Assembly (NCBI GenBank): GCA_963844235.1
Contig: CAWJNF010000005.1
Location: forward strand, 558,001-622,000
DNA: 64,000 bases
Direction of reading: 5' to 3'
From: CAWJNF01 sp963844235
Lineage (GTDB): Bacteria; Actinomycetota; Thermoleophilia; Gaiellales; Gaiellaceae
Below, piece by piece: positions 8,292-16,198 of this stretch (position 1 is the stretch's first letter; each line of letters begins with the position of its first letter). The notes under the pieces were generated by a model. The model was given only the letters and a program-made list of their open reading frames with translations. It searched no databases and had not been told where the DNA came from. Position numbers and translations under genes: made by a program.

Positions 8292-9431
8292 TCAGATGAC
8301 GCGGCTGCCTCGGCGAAACGCCTGCACGACGTTGTCGCGCAACACCTTCTGAGCGGCTGCGTCTCCGATCCGCGCTCGCAGCTTCGGCTCGAAGGTCCCG
8401 TAGACGTAGCTGTTGTCGCGGTCGTACTGGAACTCGACCGGGTTCACGTAGACGGATGCGTCGGCCGTGACCATGACTCGGTCGCCGAAGCCTGCGTCCA
8501 CCATCGCCTCGATGCGGTCGAGCATGGACTCGTCGTCGGTCGGCCCGTTGAAGAACGGGTCGCTGGCGGCGCTGATCGCGTCGTACTGGATGAAGGCGCC
8601 CAGCTTCGCGAGCTCGATGTGGTCCTCGACCGGCGACGGCTGCGCGTGGCCCCAGATGAACCTTCCGGGCAGGCGGAATCCCTCGCGGGTGAGCGTCTGC
8701 ACGACCGCCTTCGTGGCGTCGGTGAAGGGGCTGTGCAGCGAGATCGTCGCGCCGGCCTTCTTCGCGGCCTGCGCGGCGGCCCGGTGGATGCGGGTGTCCG
8801 TCGGCGTGGGGCCGCTCTCGGTTGTCGCGATCTTGATCCAGTCCGCCCGGATTGGCGTGCCGTCGATCCCGAGCGTGAGCTCCCCGAGGAAGTGCTCGGC
8901 GATGTCGTGGATCGTCATCTGCGCGAACTGCGCCGGCAGCAGGCTCTTGTAGATGCCCGTCGGGCAGAGGATCGTCATCCCGGTCTGGCGGGAGACGTCC
9001 CGGAGAAGCAGCACGTTGCGCCCGACACCGATGTTCGTCCAGTCCACGAGCAGGTCGACGCCCTGACCTCGCAGAACCTGGACGTTCGCGAGGATCAGCT
9101 GGGTTACGGCGCTCCAGTCGACGTCCATGTACCCCGGGGCGGTCGGCCCGAGGAAATCGACGAAGAGGTGCTCGTGCGCGAGCGCCCGCTCGATCTGCGC
9201 GCCGTCGACGGGGCCCGTGACGCTCTCGAGCAGCGTGCCGGCCGCCGGTGGAGGCCCGGATTGTGCGCCCGGAGCCGGCGGGTCGTCACTGCCCGGCGTG
9301 GCGAGCGCCGTCTCCGCTGCCAGGGCCGAAGCGAGGCCCAGGCCGGCGACCGTTCCCGCGGCGCGGCGCAGAAAGGTGCTTCGGCTGACCGCTGAGTCGA
9401 AGCTCTCGGGATCGCAGTACGGACACATCAC
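8292..9431 (-). CDS. Phosphotriesterase-fold amidohydrolase, probably exported
   Basis: 379 residues. The catalytic domain (from about 70) has the phosphotriesterase family metal ligands in order: HEH at 86-88, the bridging Lys200 (DWIKIATTE), His233 (SLHSPFT), His262 (WGHAQP) and Asp324 (TADAS). Such enzymes are lactonases, phosphotriesterases or related esterases. The N-terminus is odd: CPYC at residues 3-6 and then SRSTFLRRAAG leading into a hydrophobic stretch, which looks like a Tat signal but with only one of the two arginines. Export is therefore plausible but not certain. Single gene; no pathway context. Confidence 0.85.
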   Translation of the reverse strand: MMCPYCDPESFDSAVSRSTFLRRAAGTVAGLGLASALAAETALATPGSDDPPAPGAQSGPPPAAGTLLESVTGPVDGAQIERALAHEHLFVDFLGPTAPGYMDVDWSAVTQLILANVQVLRGQGVDLLVDWTNIGVGRNVLLLRDVSRQTGMTILCPTGIYKSLLPAQFAQMTIHDIAEHFLGELTLGIDGTPIRADWIKIATTESGPTPTDTRIHRAAAQAAKKAGATISLHSPFTDATKAVVQTLTREGFRLPGRFIWGHAQPSPVEDHIELAKLGAFIQYDAISAASDPFFNGPTDDESMLDRIEAMVDAGFGDRVMVTADASVYVNPVEFQYDRDNSYVYGTFEPKLRARIGDAAAQKVLRDNVVQAFRRGSRVI

Positions 9432-9583
9432 AGCCTCCCTCTCGTCGAGCCGTTCGGCGTGGTGCCCGACCCTAGGAGGACGCCCGTCGTCCTGTCAAGG
9501 TGGCCATTCCACGGCCACAACAGCCGGAAGGCGCGCGCGGCGATTTCGGCCCAACCACCCGGCGACGTCCGCTACTGCCGCGC

Positions 9584-9589
9584 TAAAGT
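9584..9589 (+). promoter_or_regulatory. -10-like hexamer for small basic protein gene
   Basis: TAAAGT, a good -10 match in very GC-rich DNA, ends 6 bases before the ATG at 9596. No ribosome binding site intervenes, so a leaderless transcript is likely. Confidence 0.45.
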
Positions 9590-9595
9590 ACAGGC

Positions 9596-9784
9596 ATGGC
9601 AGCCGGCAAGCGGCAGCAGACGATGGCCAAGATCCAGCGTGAGCTTGCGGTCAAGGAACGCCGCGCGCTGAAGCAGGAGAAGAAGGCCGCCGCACGGAGA
9701 GCGAAGGCCGAGGGCACCGGCTCGGACGCACCCGGCCCGGACCCGGACACTCCCGGCGCCGACGAGACTGCCGACCAGACGTAA
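9596..9784 (+). CDS. Small Lys/Ala-rich protein with acidic tail
   Basis: 62 residues. The first 40 are strongly basic and helical (MAKIQRELAVKERRALKQEKKAAARRAKAEG region), the last 20 are acidic and Pro-rich. No known domain recognised. I believe it is real because a -10-like hexamer is positioned for leaderless transcription, the frame has plausible composition, and the gene stands in a divergent spot between the phosphotriesterase gene and an ABC exporter. A nucleic-acid or ribosome-associated role would fit the charge pattern but is speculation. Confidence 0.6.
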   Translation: MAAGKRQQTMAKIQRELAVKERRALKQEKKAAARRAKAEGTGSDAPGPDPDTPGADETADQT

Positions 9785-9835
9785 GGCGCCTGCGCTGCGC
9801 GCCAGGGCCTGTCCAGGCCCGGGCCCAGGGAACCG

Positions 9836-10609
9836 CTAGCGCGCGACCACGCGACGGTAGCGCCAGACCGCCAGCGCCCCGAAGACGGCCGTGATGCCGA
9901 GCGACCAGACCACGGCTCCCCATACGTCGTTGCCGGCAGGCGTGCCGATGAAGAGCGCCCGCGCCGCGTCGACCATCGTCGTGAACGGGTTGACCTCGGC
10001 GATCTTCTGCAACCAGCTCGGCATCGAGTCGACCGGGACGAAGGCCGACGAGACGAAGGTGAGCGGGAAGATGACCGTGAAGCCGATCGCGTTCGAGGCC
10101 TCGGGCGACGACGAGGAGAGGCCGATGAACGCGAAGACCCACGAGAACGCGTAGCCGATCAGCAGGATCAGGCCGACGCCGGCCAGGATCTCCGGCACGC
10201 TCGTCCCGAACGAGAAGCCGACGGCGAGCCCGACGCCGATCATGACGGCGAGCTGGAAGGCGTTCGTCGCGACGTCCGAGAGTGTTCGCCCCGTCAGCAC
10301 CGCGGAGCGTGACATCGGCAGCGACCTGAAGCGGTCGATCAGTCCTTTCTTCAGGTCCTCGGCGAGTCCGAGGGCGGTCACGAATCCGCCGAACGCCACC
10401 GACTGCACGATGATTCCCGGCATCAGGAAGTCGACGTAGTCGTAGCCCGGCGTCTCGATGGCGCCGCCGAAGACGTAGACGAAGAGCAGCACGAACATCA
10501 CCGGTTGCACCGTGAAGCCGATCAGCAGATCTGGCTGGCGGCGGATGCGAAAGAGGCTGCGCTTGGCCAGGACAAGCGTGTCCGAGGTGGCCTCGGCGAT
10601 GCCGCTCAC
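9836..10609 (-). CDS. ABC-2 type exporter permease (DrrB-like)
   Basis: 257 residues with about six membrane helices, as usual for ABC-2 permeases. The family region GLAEDLKKGLIDRFRSLPMSRSA (N-terminal half, the cytosolic loop typical of DrrB) is clear, and LTFVSSAFVPVDSMP precedes the last helices. It forms the membrane half of an exporter with the ATPase encoded at 10606-11595; start and stop overlap by four bases, so they are translationally coupled. DrrAB-type pumps export hydrophobic drugs or lipids; the substrate here is unknown. Confidence 0.92.
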   Translation of the reverse strand: MSGIAEATSDTLVLAKRSLFRIRRQPDLLIGFTVQPVMFVLLFVYVFGGAIETPGYDYVDFLMPGIIVQSVAFGGFVTALGLAEDLKKGLIDRFRSLPMSRSAVLTGRTLSDVATNAFQLAVMIGVGLAVGFSFGTSVPEILAGVGLILLIGYAFSWVFAFIGLSSSSPEASNAIGFTVIFPLTFVSSAFVPVDSMPSWLQKIAEVNPFTTMVDAARALFIGTPAGNDVWGAVVWSLGITAVFGALAVWRYRRVVAR

Positions 10610-11595
10610 CCGCGCCTGCCCTTGCGTGCCTTCGGCTCGTCCTGGTCCTCGTCTGGCTCGACGGCATGCCCGGTCAGCTTCAGGAAGACGTCGTCGAGCG
10701 TCGGCCGGCGCAGCGCGATGTCGTCGATGCCGACACCGGCGTCGTCGAGTCGCCGAACGGCCTCGGCGATCGCGCCGCGACGCCGGCGAAGCGGCACGCG
10801 CAGCGCGCCGTCCTCGACGAACGGGCTCCCGTCCGCGATGGCGGACAGTGCTGCGATGGCAGCATCGCTCGAGCCCAGGTCGTCGAGGCGGACCTCGAGA
10901 TGGTCGCCGCCCACCTGCGCCTTGAGCTCACCGGACGTACCCTCCGCGATGACGCGGCCCTGGTCGATCACAGCGATCCGGTCGGCCAGGCGGTCGGCCT
11001 CGTCCAGGTACTGCGTGGTCAGGAGCACGGTCGTCCCGCGGGCGACCAACGCCTCGATCCCCTGCCAGAGCCCCATGCGGCTGCGCGGGTCGAGGCCGGT
11101 CGTCGGCTCGTCGAGGAAGAGCACCGGGGGCCGGGCGACCAGCGCGGCGGCGAGGTCTAGCCGGCGGCGCATGCCGCCCGAGTACGTGCGGACGAGTCGG
11201 CCGCCGGCCTCGGAGAGGTCGAAGGCCGCGAGCAGCTCGTGCGACCGCTCGCGCGACGGCCCGCGGCCGAGGTGGTAGAGGCGGCCGACCATCTCGAGGT
11301 TCTCGAAGCCGGTCAGGTTCTCGTCCACGGCCGCGTACTGGCCGGCGAGCCCGATGCGCTCGCGCAGCCTCGCCGCGTCGCGGACCACGTCCAGGCCCGC
11401 GACCCGTGCCGTGCCGCCGTCGGGCGAGAGCAGCGTCGTCAGGATGCGGACAGCCGTCGTCTTCCCGGCGCCGTTCGGACCGAGGAGCCCGAAGACGCTC
11501 CCGGCCTCGACGAGCAGGTCGACACCGCGGAGCGCGATGACGTCGCCGTAGCTCTTGCGTAGCTCCCGTGTCTCGATCGCGGCCTCGCCGGACAC
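10606..11595 (-). CDS. ABC exporter ATPase (DrrA-like)
   Basis: 329 residues. Walker A GPNGAGKTT at 39-47, signature YSGGMRRRLDLA, Walker B VLFLDEPTTGLD, and the C-terminal DrrA-type extension (about 225-329) with the LTLDDVFLKLTG-like end (PTLDDVFLKLTG). It powers the DrrB-like permease that follows with a 4-base overlap. The family exports amphipathic compounds such as daunorubicin, and gives self-resistance in producers. A second, distinct ABC-2 pair lies 2.3 kb upstream on the same strand with a flavoenzyme between. Confidence 0.93.
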   Translation of the reverse strand: MSGEAAIETRELRKSYGDVIALRGVDLLVEAGSVFGLLGPNGAGKTTAVRILTTLLSPDGGTARVAGLDVVRDAARLRERIGLAGQYAAVDENLTGFENLEMVGRLYHLGRGPSRERSHELLAAFDLSEAGGRLVRTYSGGMRRRLDLAAALVARPPVLFLDEPTTGLDPRSRMGLWQGIEALVARGTTVLLTTQYLDEADRLADRIAVIDQGRVIAEGTSGELKAQVGGDHLEVRLDDLGSSDAAIAALSAIADGSPFVEDGALRVPLRRRRGAIAEAVRRLDDAGVGIDDIALRRPTLDDVFLKLTGHAVEPDEDQDEPKARKGRRG

Positions 11596-11662
11596 GTCAC
11601 CAACCTACCGGAGCACTGGACCTCCGCTGGCGGAGAAGCACCGCGGGCCGGGCGCGGTCCGG

Positions 11663-13054
11663 CTACGCCGCGCTGATGTTCTGGTTCAGCCGGAAGAAGT
11701 TGGTCGGGTCGTATGCCCGCTTGAGGGCGCTGAGCCGTTCGTACTTCTCGCTCCCGTAGGCGGTGCGCACACGCTCCTCGCCCTCGTCGCTCATGTGGTT
11801 GATGTAGCCGCCGCCCGTCGACCAGGGCTGGAACCTCGCCCAGAGGTCGCGCGCCCAGTCGACGTGTCCGCTGGGATTCTCGTCGCCGGCCTCCCAGACC
11901 GAGACGACCGTCACCATGTACGCGGCGTCGCGGCCACCGAACGGCGTGGCATCCGTGGGGATGCGCGCGACGGCTCCTCCCATCTGGTGGAAGAGGATCT
12001 GGGTCAGGGGGCCGAGGAAGCTGCCCGCGGCCTCGACGGCGACGTCGATGGCGGCATCGTCGAGCGTTCGCAGCCATTCGGACTTGACGTAGACGTGGCG
12101 GCCGGGCGGGTACGTCTCGTCGATGAGCTGCTGCAGGACCACGTACGGCGTCGGCTCGACGAGATCGGCCGCCGGTGGGCCGTACTCGCGCAGCGGGCGA
12201 AGCGCGCGCTCACCGTCCTCGAGCGCTCCGACGTAGCAGGGGACCACGGCGAGGGCCGGTTGCCCGTGCAACGCTTCCGGGACGAAGGGCGCCGGTGGTG
12301 CGGTGATCAACGCGATCGTGATCGTGAGCTCGTCGCTCGCCTCGGCGGCGAAATCGCGTGTGTAGCGCAGAGCGTCCGCGGCGCGATCCAGCGGATACAG
12401 CAGCATTCCGGCGAGCAGCGGCCCGACACGGTGTAGGCGGTACTCGAACAGCGTGACGATGCCGAAGTTCCCTCCGCCGCCGCGGACGCCCCAGTAGAGA
12501 TCGGCGTGCTCGTCGGGGCTCACGTGCAGCACCCGGCCGTCCGCTGTGACGAGGTCGACCGAGAGCAGGTTGTCGGACGTCAGCCCGTGCGCCCGGCGCA
12601 GCCAGCCGATGCCGCCGCCGACGGTCAGGCCGGCGATTCCCGTGTCGGAGACCTCGCCGCCGGTGGTCGCGAGGCCGAACGCCTGCGTCTCGCGGTCGAA
12701 CTCGCCCCACGTCAGGCCGGGCTGGGCGATTGCCGTCTCCGCCGCCGGATTGACATGGATGCCCTTCATCGGCGTACAGTCGATCACCAGGCCGTCGTCC
12801 ACGATCGAGTACCCGGGGATGCTGTGGCCCCCGCCCCGCACCGACGCAGGCAGACCGTGCTCTTGCGCGCACGCGACGGCCGCCAGCACGTCCGCGGTGC
12901 CGGTGCAGCGGGCGATGACGGCCGGCCGCCTGTCTATGGCCCCGTTCCAGACGCGTCGGGCAGTCTCGTAGCTCGGGTCGTCCGGCTGGACGATCTCCCC
13001 GCGAAACGTGCCTCGCAGCTGCTCGATGACGCCTTCCGAGACCGTGGCGGTCAT
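11663..13054 (-). CDS. FAD-linked oxidoreductase, berberine-bridge type
   Basis: 463 residues, usual length. N-terminal FAD_binding_4 domain with the pyrophosphate/His site SVRGGGHSIPGYS (His77 is the expected covalent FAD anchor), a second FAD contact GLTVGGGIGWL, and the C-terminal BBE segment AYDPTNFFRLNQNI. Such secreted or cytosolic enzymes oxidise alkaloids, sugars, polyketides or antibiotics. AAGGGAG lies just upstream of the ATG. It sits between two drug-type ABC exporters on the same strand, which suggests a role in modifying and exporting, or detoxifying, one compound; that is inference from position only. Confidence 0.9.
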   Translation of the reverse strand: MTATVSEGVIEQLRGTFRGEIVQPDDPSYETARRVWNGAIDRRPAVIARCTGTADVLAAVACAQEHGLPASVRGGGHSIPGYSIVDDGLVIDCTPMKGIHVNPAAETAIAQPGLTWGEFDRETQAFGLATTGGEVSDTGIAGLTVGGGIGWLRRAHGLTSDNLLSVDLVTADGRVLHVSPDEHADLYWGVRGGGGNFGIVTLFEYRLHRVGPLLAGMLLYPLDRAADALRYTRDFAAEASDELTITIALITAPPAPFVPEALHGQPALAVVPCYVGALEDGERALRPLREYGPPAADLVEPTPYVVLQQLIDETYPPGRHVYVKSEWLRTLDDAAIDVAVEAAGSFLGPLTQILFHQMGGAVARIPTDATPFGGRDAAYMVTVVSVWEAGDENPSGHVDWARDLWARFQPWSTGGGYINHMSDEGEERVRTAYGSEKYERLSALKRAYDPTNFFRLNQNISAA

Positions 13055-13151
13055 GCCATCTCCCTTTCGAGCTCGTTGGACCGGCGACTGTACGACCTGG
13101 CGCCGAATGTGTCAACGCCGTCTGCCCTGGCGAGGACCCCGTCCTCGGGGT

Positions 13152-13928
13152 TCAGGCGATGAGCCGCTTCTGGAGCCGCCAGACGGCCAGGCGCCACATG
13201 ACGAGGGCGAACGCGACCAGCGCCAGCCAGTGCCAGAGGTCGGCCGTCTGGAAGCCGAAGACCGCATGCCGCACGAGCTCGACGCAGTGGTAGAGCGGAT
13301 TCAGGTTCGCGAGCGCCTGGGCCCATTCGGGCAGCTCGTCGATCGGAAAGAACGTGCCCGAGACGAGGAACAGAGGCGTGATCACGGCGCTCGTCACGTA
13401 GTTGAAGTTGTCGATGCGATCGACGACGCCGGCGATGAACACGCCGAAGCCGGCGAAGCCGAGGCCCGTGAGCAGGCCGATGAACGGGACGAGGAGCATC
13501 CCCCAGCTCGGGTCGAGGCCGAAGGCCATCGCCACGAGCAGCGGTGCCATCCCGTACACGGCCGCGCGGATCGAGATCCACAGGATCTCGGCCGTGACGA
13601 GCTCCTCCGTGTCCACCGGCGCCGCCAGGATCGCGTCGTAGGTGCGCTGGAAGCGGTGCTTGACGAAGACGCCGAACATCGCCGGGAACACGGACGAGAA
13701 CAGCACCGCGGTGGCGACCGTCCCCGTGGCCACGAACTCGACGTAGTCGACGCCCTGCACGGTCGAGACGAGCGTTCCGAGGCCGAGCCCGAACGCAAGC
13801 AGGTAGATCGTTGGCTCGAGGATCGAGGAGAACGTCGTCGCGCGCCAGTAGGTGCGGAAGTTCGTGATGTCGCGGCTCATCACGCCAGCGATGGCGGCGG
13901 GCTCGAGCCGGTGCAGCCGTCGCGTCAC
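13152..13928 (-). CDS. ABC-2 type exporter permease (NodJ-like)
   Basis: 258 residues with six predicted membrane helices. Recognisable NodJ/ABC-2 features: early TFSSILEPTIYLLAFGLGLG, the HRFQRTYDAILAAPVDTEELV loop, and FLVSGTFFPIDELPEW before the final helices. The open frame extends 960 bases further upstream, but that part is antisense-like shadow of the ATPase gene; the correct start is the GTG at 13928, which overlaps the ATPase stop (GTGA). Partner of the ATPase at 13925-14851. Confidence 0.9.
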   Translation of the reverse strand: MTRRLHRLEPAAIAGVMSRDITNFRTYWRATTFSSILEPTIYLLAFGLGLGTLVSTVQGVDYVEFVATGTVATAVLFSSVFPAMFGVFVKHRFQRTYDAILAAPVDTEELVTAEILWISIRAAVYGMAPLLVAMAFGLDPSWGMLLVPFIGLLTGLGFAGFGVFIAGVVDRIDNFNYVTSAVITPLFLVSGTFFPIDELPEWAQALANLNPLYHCVELVRHAVFGFQTADLWHWLALVAFALVMWRLAVWRLQKRLIA

Positions 13929-14851
13929 TCGACCTCCTCGCCGGTCAGCAGCACGAACACGTCCTCGAGGTTGGCGGCGCGCCGGACGCCTTCGGGCAGG
14001 GTGCCGTTCGCCGTCTCGGTGCCGAGTATCGCGACGGCCGTTCCGGTGCGACGCGTACGGAAGCCGCCGGCCTCCGCCTCGGCCTGCACCTCCGTCAGCC
14101 GGTCGGGTGGTCCGTACACCTCGACCACCTCCCGCCCTGCGTGCTCCGCGACGAGCGCTCCGGGGCGGCCGCGGGCGACGACCTGACCCTCGGCCATGAT
14201 CGCGACCGTGTCGGCCAGGCGCTCGGCCTCCTCGATGTAGTGCGTCGTCATCAGGATCGTCGTGCCCTCGGAGCGGAGCTGGTCGATCAGCGCCCACAGC
14301 TCCTGACGCACCTGCGGGTCGAGGCCGACAGTGGGCTCGTCGAGCAGCAGCAGCCTCGGCCGGTGGACGAGAGCGCGGGCGATGAGCAGGCGCCGACGCA
14401 TGCCGCCCGAGAGCTTGTCGACGGGCGTGTCGGCGCGGTCGACGAGGTTTGCCGTGGCGAGCGCACGGTCGACAGCGGCCCGTCGCTCGGCGCGCGGTAC
14501 GCGATAGAGGCGCGCGAACACGGCCAGGTTGTTGCGCGCGCTCAGCTCCACGTCGAGGTTGTCGAGCTGCGGCACGACGCCGCACTCGGCCCGCGCCTGC
14601 TTGGAGTCGCGAGGCAGTGTGTAACCGAGGACGGTGAGCTCTCCCTCGTCGGCGATCGCCTGCGCGGTCAGCATCTTCATCGTGGTGCTCTTGCCGGCGC
14701 CGTTCGGTCCGAGTAGGCCGACGCAGGTTCCCTCGGGCACGTCGAGATCGAGCCGATCGACGGCCGTCAGCTCGTCGAAGCGCTTCACCACTCCGCGCAG
14801 GCGGATGGCGAGCGGCGGGCTCGATCCGGGTACCTCGGTGGCGATCTCCAT
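13925..14851 (-). CDS. ABC exporter ATPase (NodI-like)
   Basis: 308 residues. Walker A GPNGAGKST at 48-56, signature LSGGMRRRLLIA, Walker B LLLLDEPTVGLD. The sequence is closer to the NodI/CcmA branch than to its DrrA-like neighbour, so the two ABC loci are not a recent tandem duplication. Translationally coupled to the permease gene. Substrate unknown; with the flavoenzyme and the other exporter it makes a five-gene minus-strand block. Confidence 0.92.
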   Translation of the reverse strand: MEIATEVPGSSPPLAIRLRGVVKRFDELTAVDRLDLDVPEGTCVGLLGPNGAGKSTTMKMLTAQAIADEGELTVLGYTLPRDSKQARAECGVVPQLDNLDVELSARNNLAVFARLYRVPRAERRAAVDRALATANLVDRADTPVDKLSGGMRRRLLIARALVHRPRLLLLDEPTVGLDPQVRQELWALIDQLRSEGTTILMTTHYIEEAERLADTVAIMAEGQVVARGRPGALVAEHAGREVVEVYGPPDRLTEVQAEAEAGGFRTRRTGTAVAILGTETANGTLPEGVRRAANLEDVFVLLTGEEVE

Positions 14852-14968
14852 GAGTCATCGAGGATAACCAGGGGCATGTCGCGCGCCGCAAGTTGGCGCA
14901 GATTGCTGATGACAGGCCGTTAAGCGCCTGCCTCAGTCGGCGGCTTCGCCGCCGCGCTGCGCGGGAAT

Positions 14969-15055
14969 TGGCGCTCGACGGTCGAGTACTCCGGGGACGC
15001 GAACAACAACGCCGTGCTGACGAGCTGCAACGCCACCCGCGTCAGGATCACCTGA
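14969..15055 (+). pseudogene. Remnant of an Ig-like repeat protein C-terminus
   Basis: A 28-codon stretch ending in TGA reads W-R-S-T-V-E then YSGDANNNAVLTSCN. The YSGDANN...C pattern, with a WRW-like lead, is characteristic of bacterial Ig-like (Big_3-type) repeats of secreted actinobacterial proteins. No start codon or upstream coding in frame is visible, and the rest of the 251-base gap between the ABC locus and the reductase gene holds nothing else recognisable. I read it as a decayed fragment of a once longer surface protein. Confidence 0.4.
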
Positions 15056-15102
15056 CCGATAGCGCTCGGGAGCAGACGCCGCCGCGACGAGCTCTTCGTC
15101 TG

Positions 15103-15651
15103 CTACAGCTCGCCGGGCCTGGCGAAGCGGTAGAAGAAAGGCCCGGTACCGGCCTGCGAGACCGCGAACAGAAGCGGGAGCATGTCCTCGAGCGCGCGGG
15201 CGCTGTCGAGCCCACCTGCGTTCACCGGCTCGTAGCCTGCATCGCGGATGAGCCGCTCGGCGACCTCGCGGGCCTCCTCCTCCGCGCAGTAGAGGCAGCC
15301 GGGCGCGGTGCCCTGCCCCGCGATCTCGTCGTAGATCGCCGCGAAGTTGAGGTTGAACGCCTTCGCGACCGGCCCGCCGGTAATCGACTTCACCTCGTGC
15401 GCGAGCGACGGGAACGGCGGCCGCTCGCCGCGGAAGTGGTTCGTCGCGTCGATCGCGACCTTGCCCTCGACGCCGCTGACGTTCCCGAGCGCGTCGGCGA
15501 TCGCACCGGACGGCACGGCCACGAGGATGGCCTCCGCCGCCGAGACGTCTCCGCCGCCCGAGCCGATCTCCTGCACCTGGTGGCCGCGCGAGCGCCACAG
15601 CTGCGCCAGGCCGCCGCCGACGTTTCCTCTACCGATCACTGCGATGTTCAT
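15103..15651 (-). CDS. F420-dependent NADP reductase-like protein
   Basis: 182 residues. Rossmann N-terminus MNIAVIGRGNVGGGLA with GxGxxG at 7-12; conserved VAIDATNHF and VKAFN-like KAFNLNFAAIY segments follow as in NADPH:F420 reductases (FNO) and related NAD-binding proteins. FNO passes hydride between NADPH and the deazaflavin F420. The length is a little short (FNO about 210-225). It could supply F420H2 for the luciferase-like oxidoreductases later in the window, but it is not linked to them. Assignment to the family is good; true F420 use is not shown. Confidence 0.72.
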   Translation of the reverse strand: MNIAVIGRGNVGGGLAQLWRSRGHQVQEIGSGGGDVSAAEAILVAVPSGAIADALGNVSGVEGKVAIDATNHFRGERPPFPSLAHEVKSITGGPVAKAFNLNFAAIYDEIAGQGTAPGCLYCAEEEAREVAERLIRDAGYEPVNAGGLDSARALEDMLPLLFAVSQAGTGPFFYRFARPGEL

Positions 15652-15702
15652 GCCGCCTACAACGGTCGGTCCGCCCGCGGGATTCCCGGGTGCCTTGGGA
15701 AG

Positions 15703-16119
15703 CTAGAAGCTCGTCGGGGCGAGGCGCTCGGCGAGGGCCTGCAGCACCTTCGACTGGATCTGGGGCGAGGTCGACAGAAGCGAGGTGAAGTCCCGGTGCG
15801 ACACGACGAGGGCCTGGATCGGCGTGGTCGCGGTGACCGTGGCGTTACGGGGCGCGTTGTGGAGCAGCGCGATCTCGCCGAACCAGTCGCCCGGGCCGAG
15901 CGTCGCCACCACCTTTCCCTGCTTCGAGACCTCGGCCGTGCCGCCCACCAGCACGAAAAACTCCTGCCCGTACCCGCCCTCCCGAACGACGGCCTTCCCG
16001 GCGGGCAGCTCGACCTCGTCGGCGAGCGCGCCGATCTGGCTGAGCTCGCGCTTCGAGCAACGCGCGAAGAGCGGCACGCCCGCGATCCGCTCGAGCTTGG
16101 CGTCTCTGCGCATCCTCAT
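15703..16119 (-). CDS. Cyclic-nucleotide-binding (Crp-type) domain protein
   Basis: 138 residues from the ATG at 16119. A single cNMP-binding domain: VPLFARCSKREL, then GQEFFVLVGGTAEVSKQG, and the phosphate-binding cassette PGDWFGEIALLHNAPRNATVTA (FGEIALL..R.A). There is no DNA-binding helix-turn-helix after it, so it is not a Crp-type transcription factor; it may act as a stand-alone sensor or regulatory subunit. A -10-like TAGAGT lies 8 bases upstream. Divergent from the reductase gene at 16199. Confidence 0.82.
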   Translation of the reverse strand: MRMRRDAKLERIAGVPLFARCSKRELSQIGALADEVELPAGKAVVREGGYGQEFFVLVGGTAEVSKQGKVVATLGPGDWFGEIALLHNAPRNATVTATTPIQALVVSHRDFTSLLSTSPQIQSKVLQALAERLAPTSF

Positions 16120-16127
16120 GGCGCGGA

Positions 16128-16133
16128 ACTCTA
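16128..16133 (-). promoter_or_regulatory. -10-like hexamer for cNMP-binding protein gene
   Basis: Minus-strand TAGAGT, 8 bases before the ATG at 16119 and without a ribosome site between. It fits a leaderless transcript. Confidence 0.38.
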
Positions 16134-16185
16134 GAGCAAGACTGGGGTGGCGGCTCCTTCGGGTCGGAGCGCCGTTCGGCGGCTG

Positions 16186-16191
16186 TAGCAT
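16186..16191 (+). promoter_or_regulatory. -10-like hexamer for glutathionyl-hydroquinone reductase gene
   Basis: TAGCAT ends 7 bases before the ATG at 16199, again without a ribosome site, supporting the chosen start and leaderless transcription. Confidence 0.4.
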
Positions 16192-16198
16192 CGGCGGC

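Noticed and set aside
9805..9820. GGGCCTG-TC-CAGGCCC palindrome as terminator
   Set aside because: Loop of two bases is too tight for a hairpin and no T tract follows; likely chance in GC-rich DNA.
13152..14891. 579-codon reading of the second ABC permease
   Set aside because: The first 320 codons are out-of-frame shadow of the ATPase gene; the permease begins at GTG 13928.
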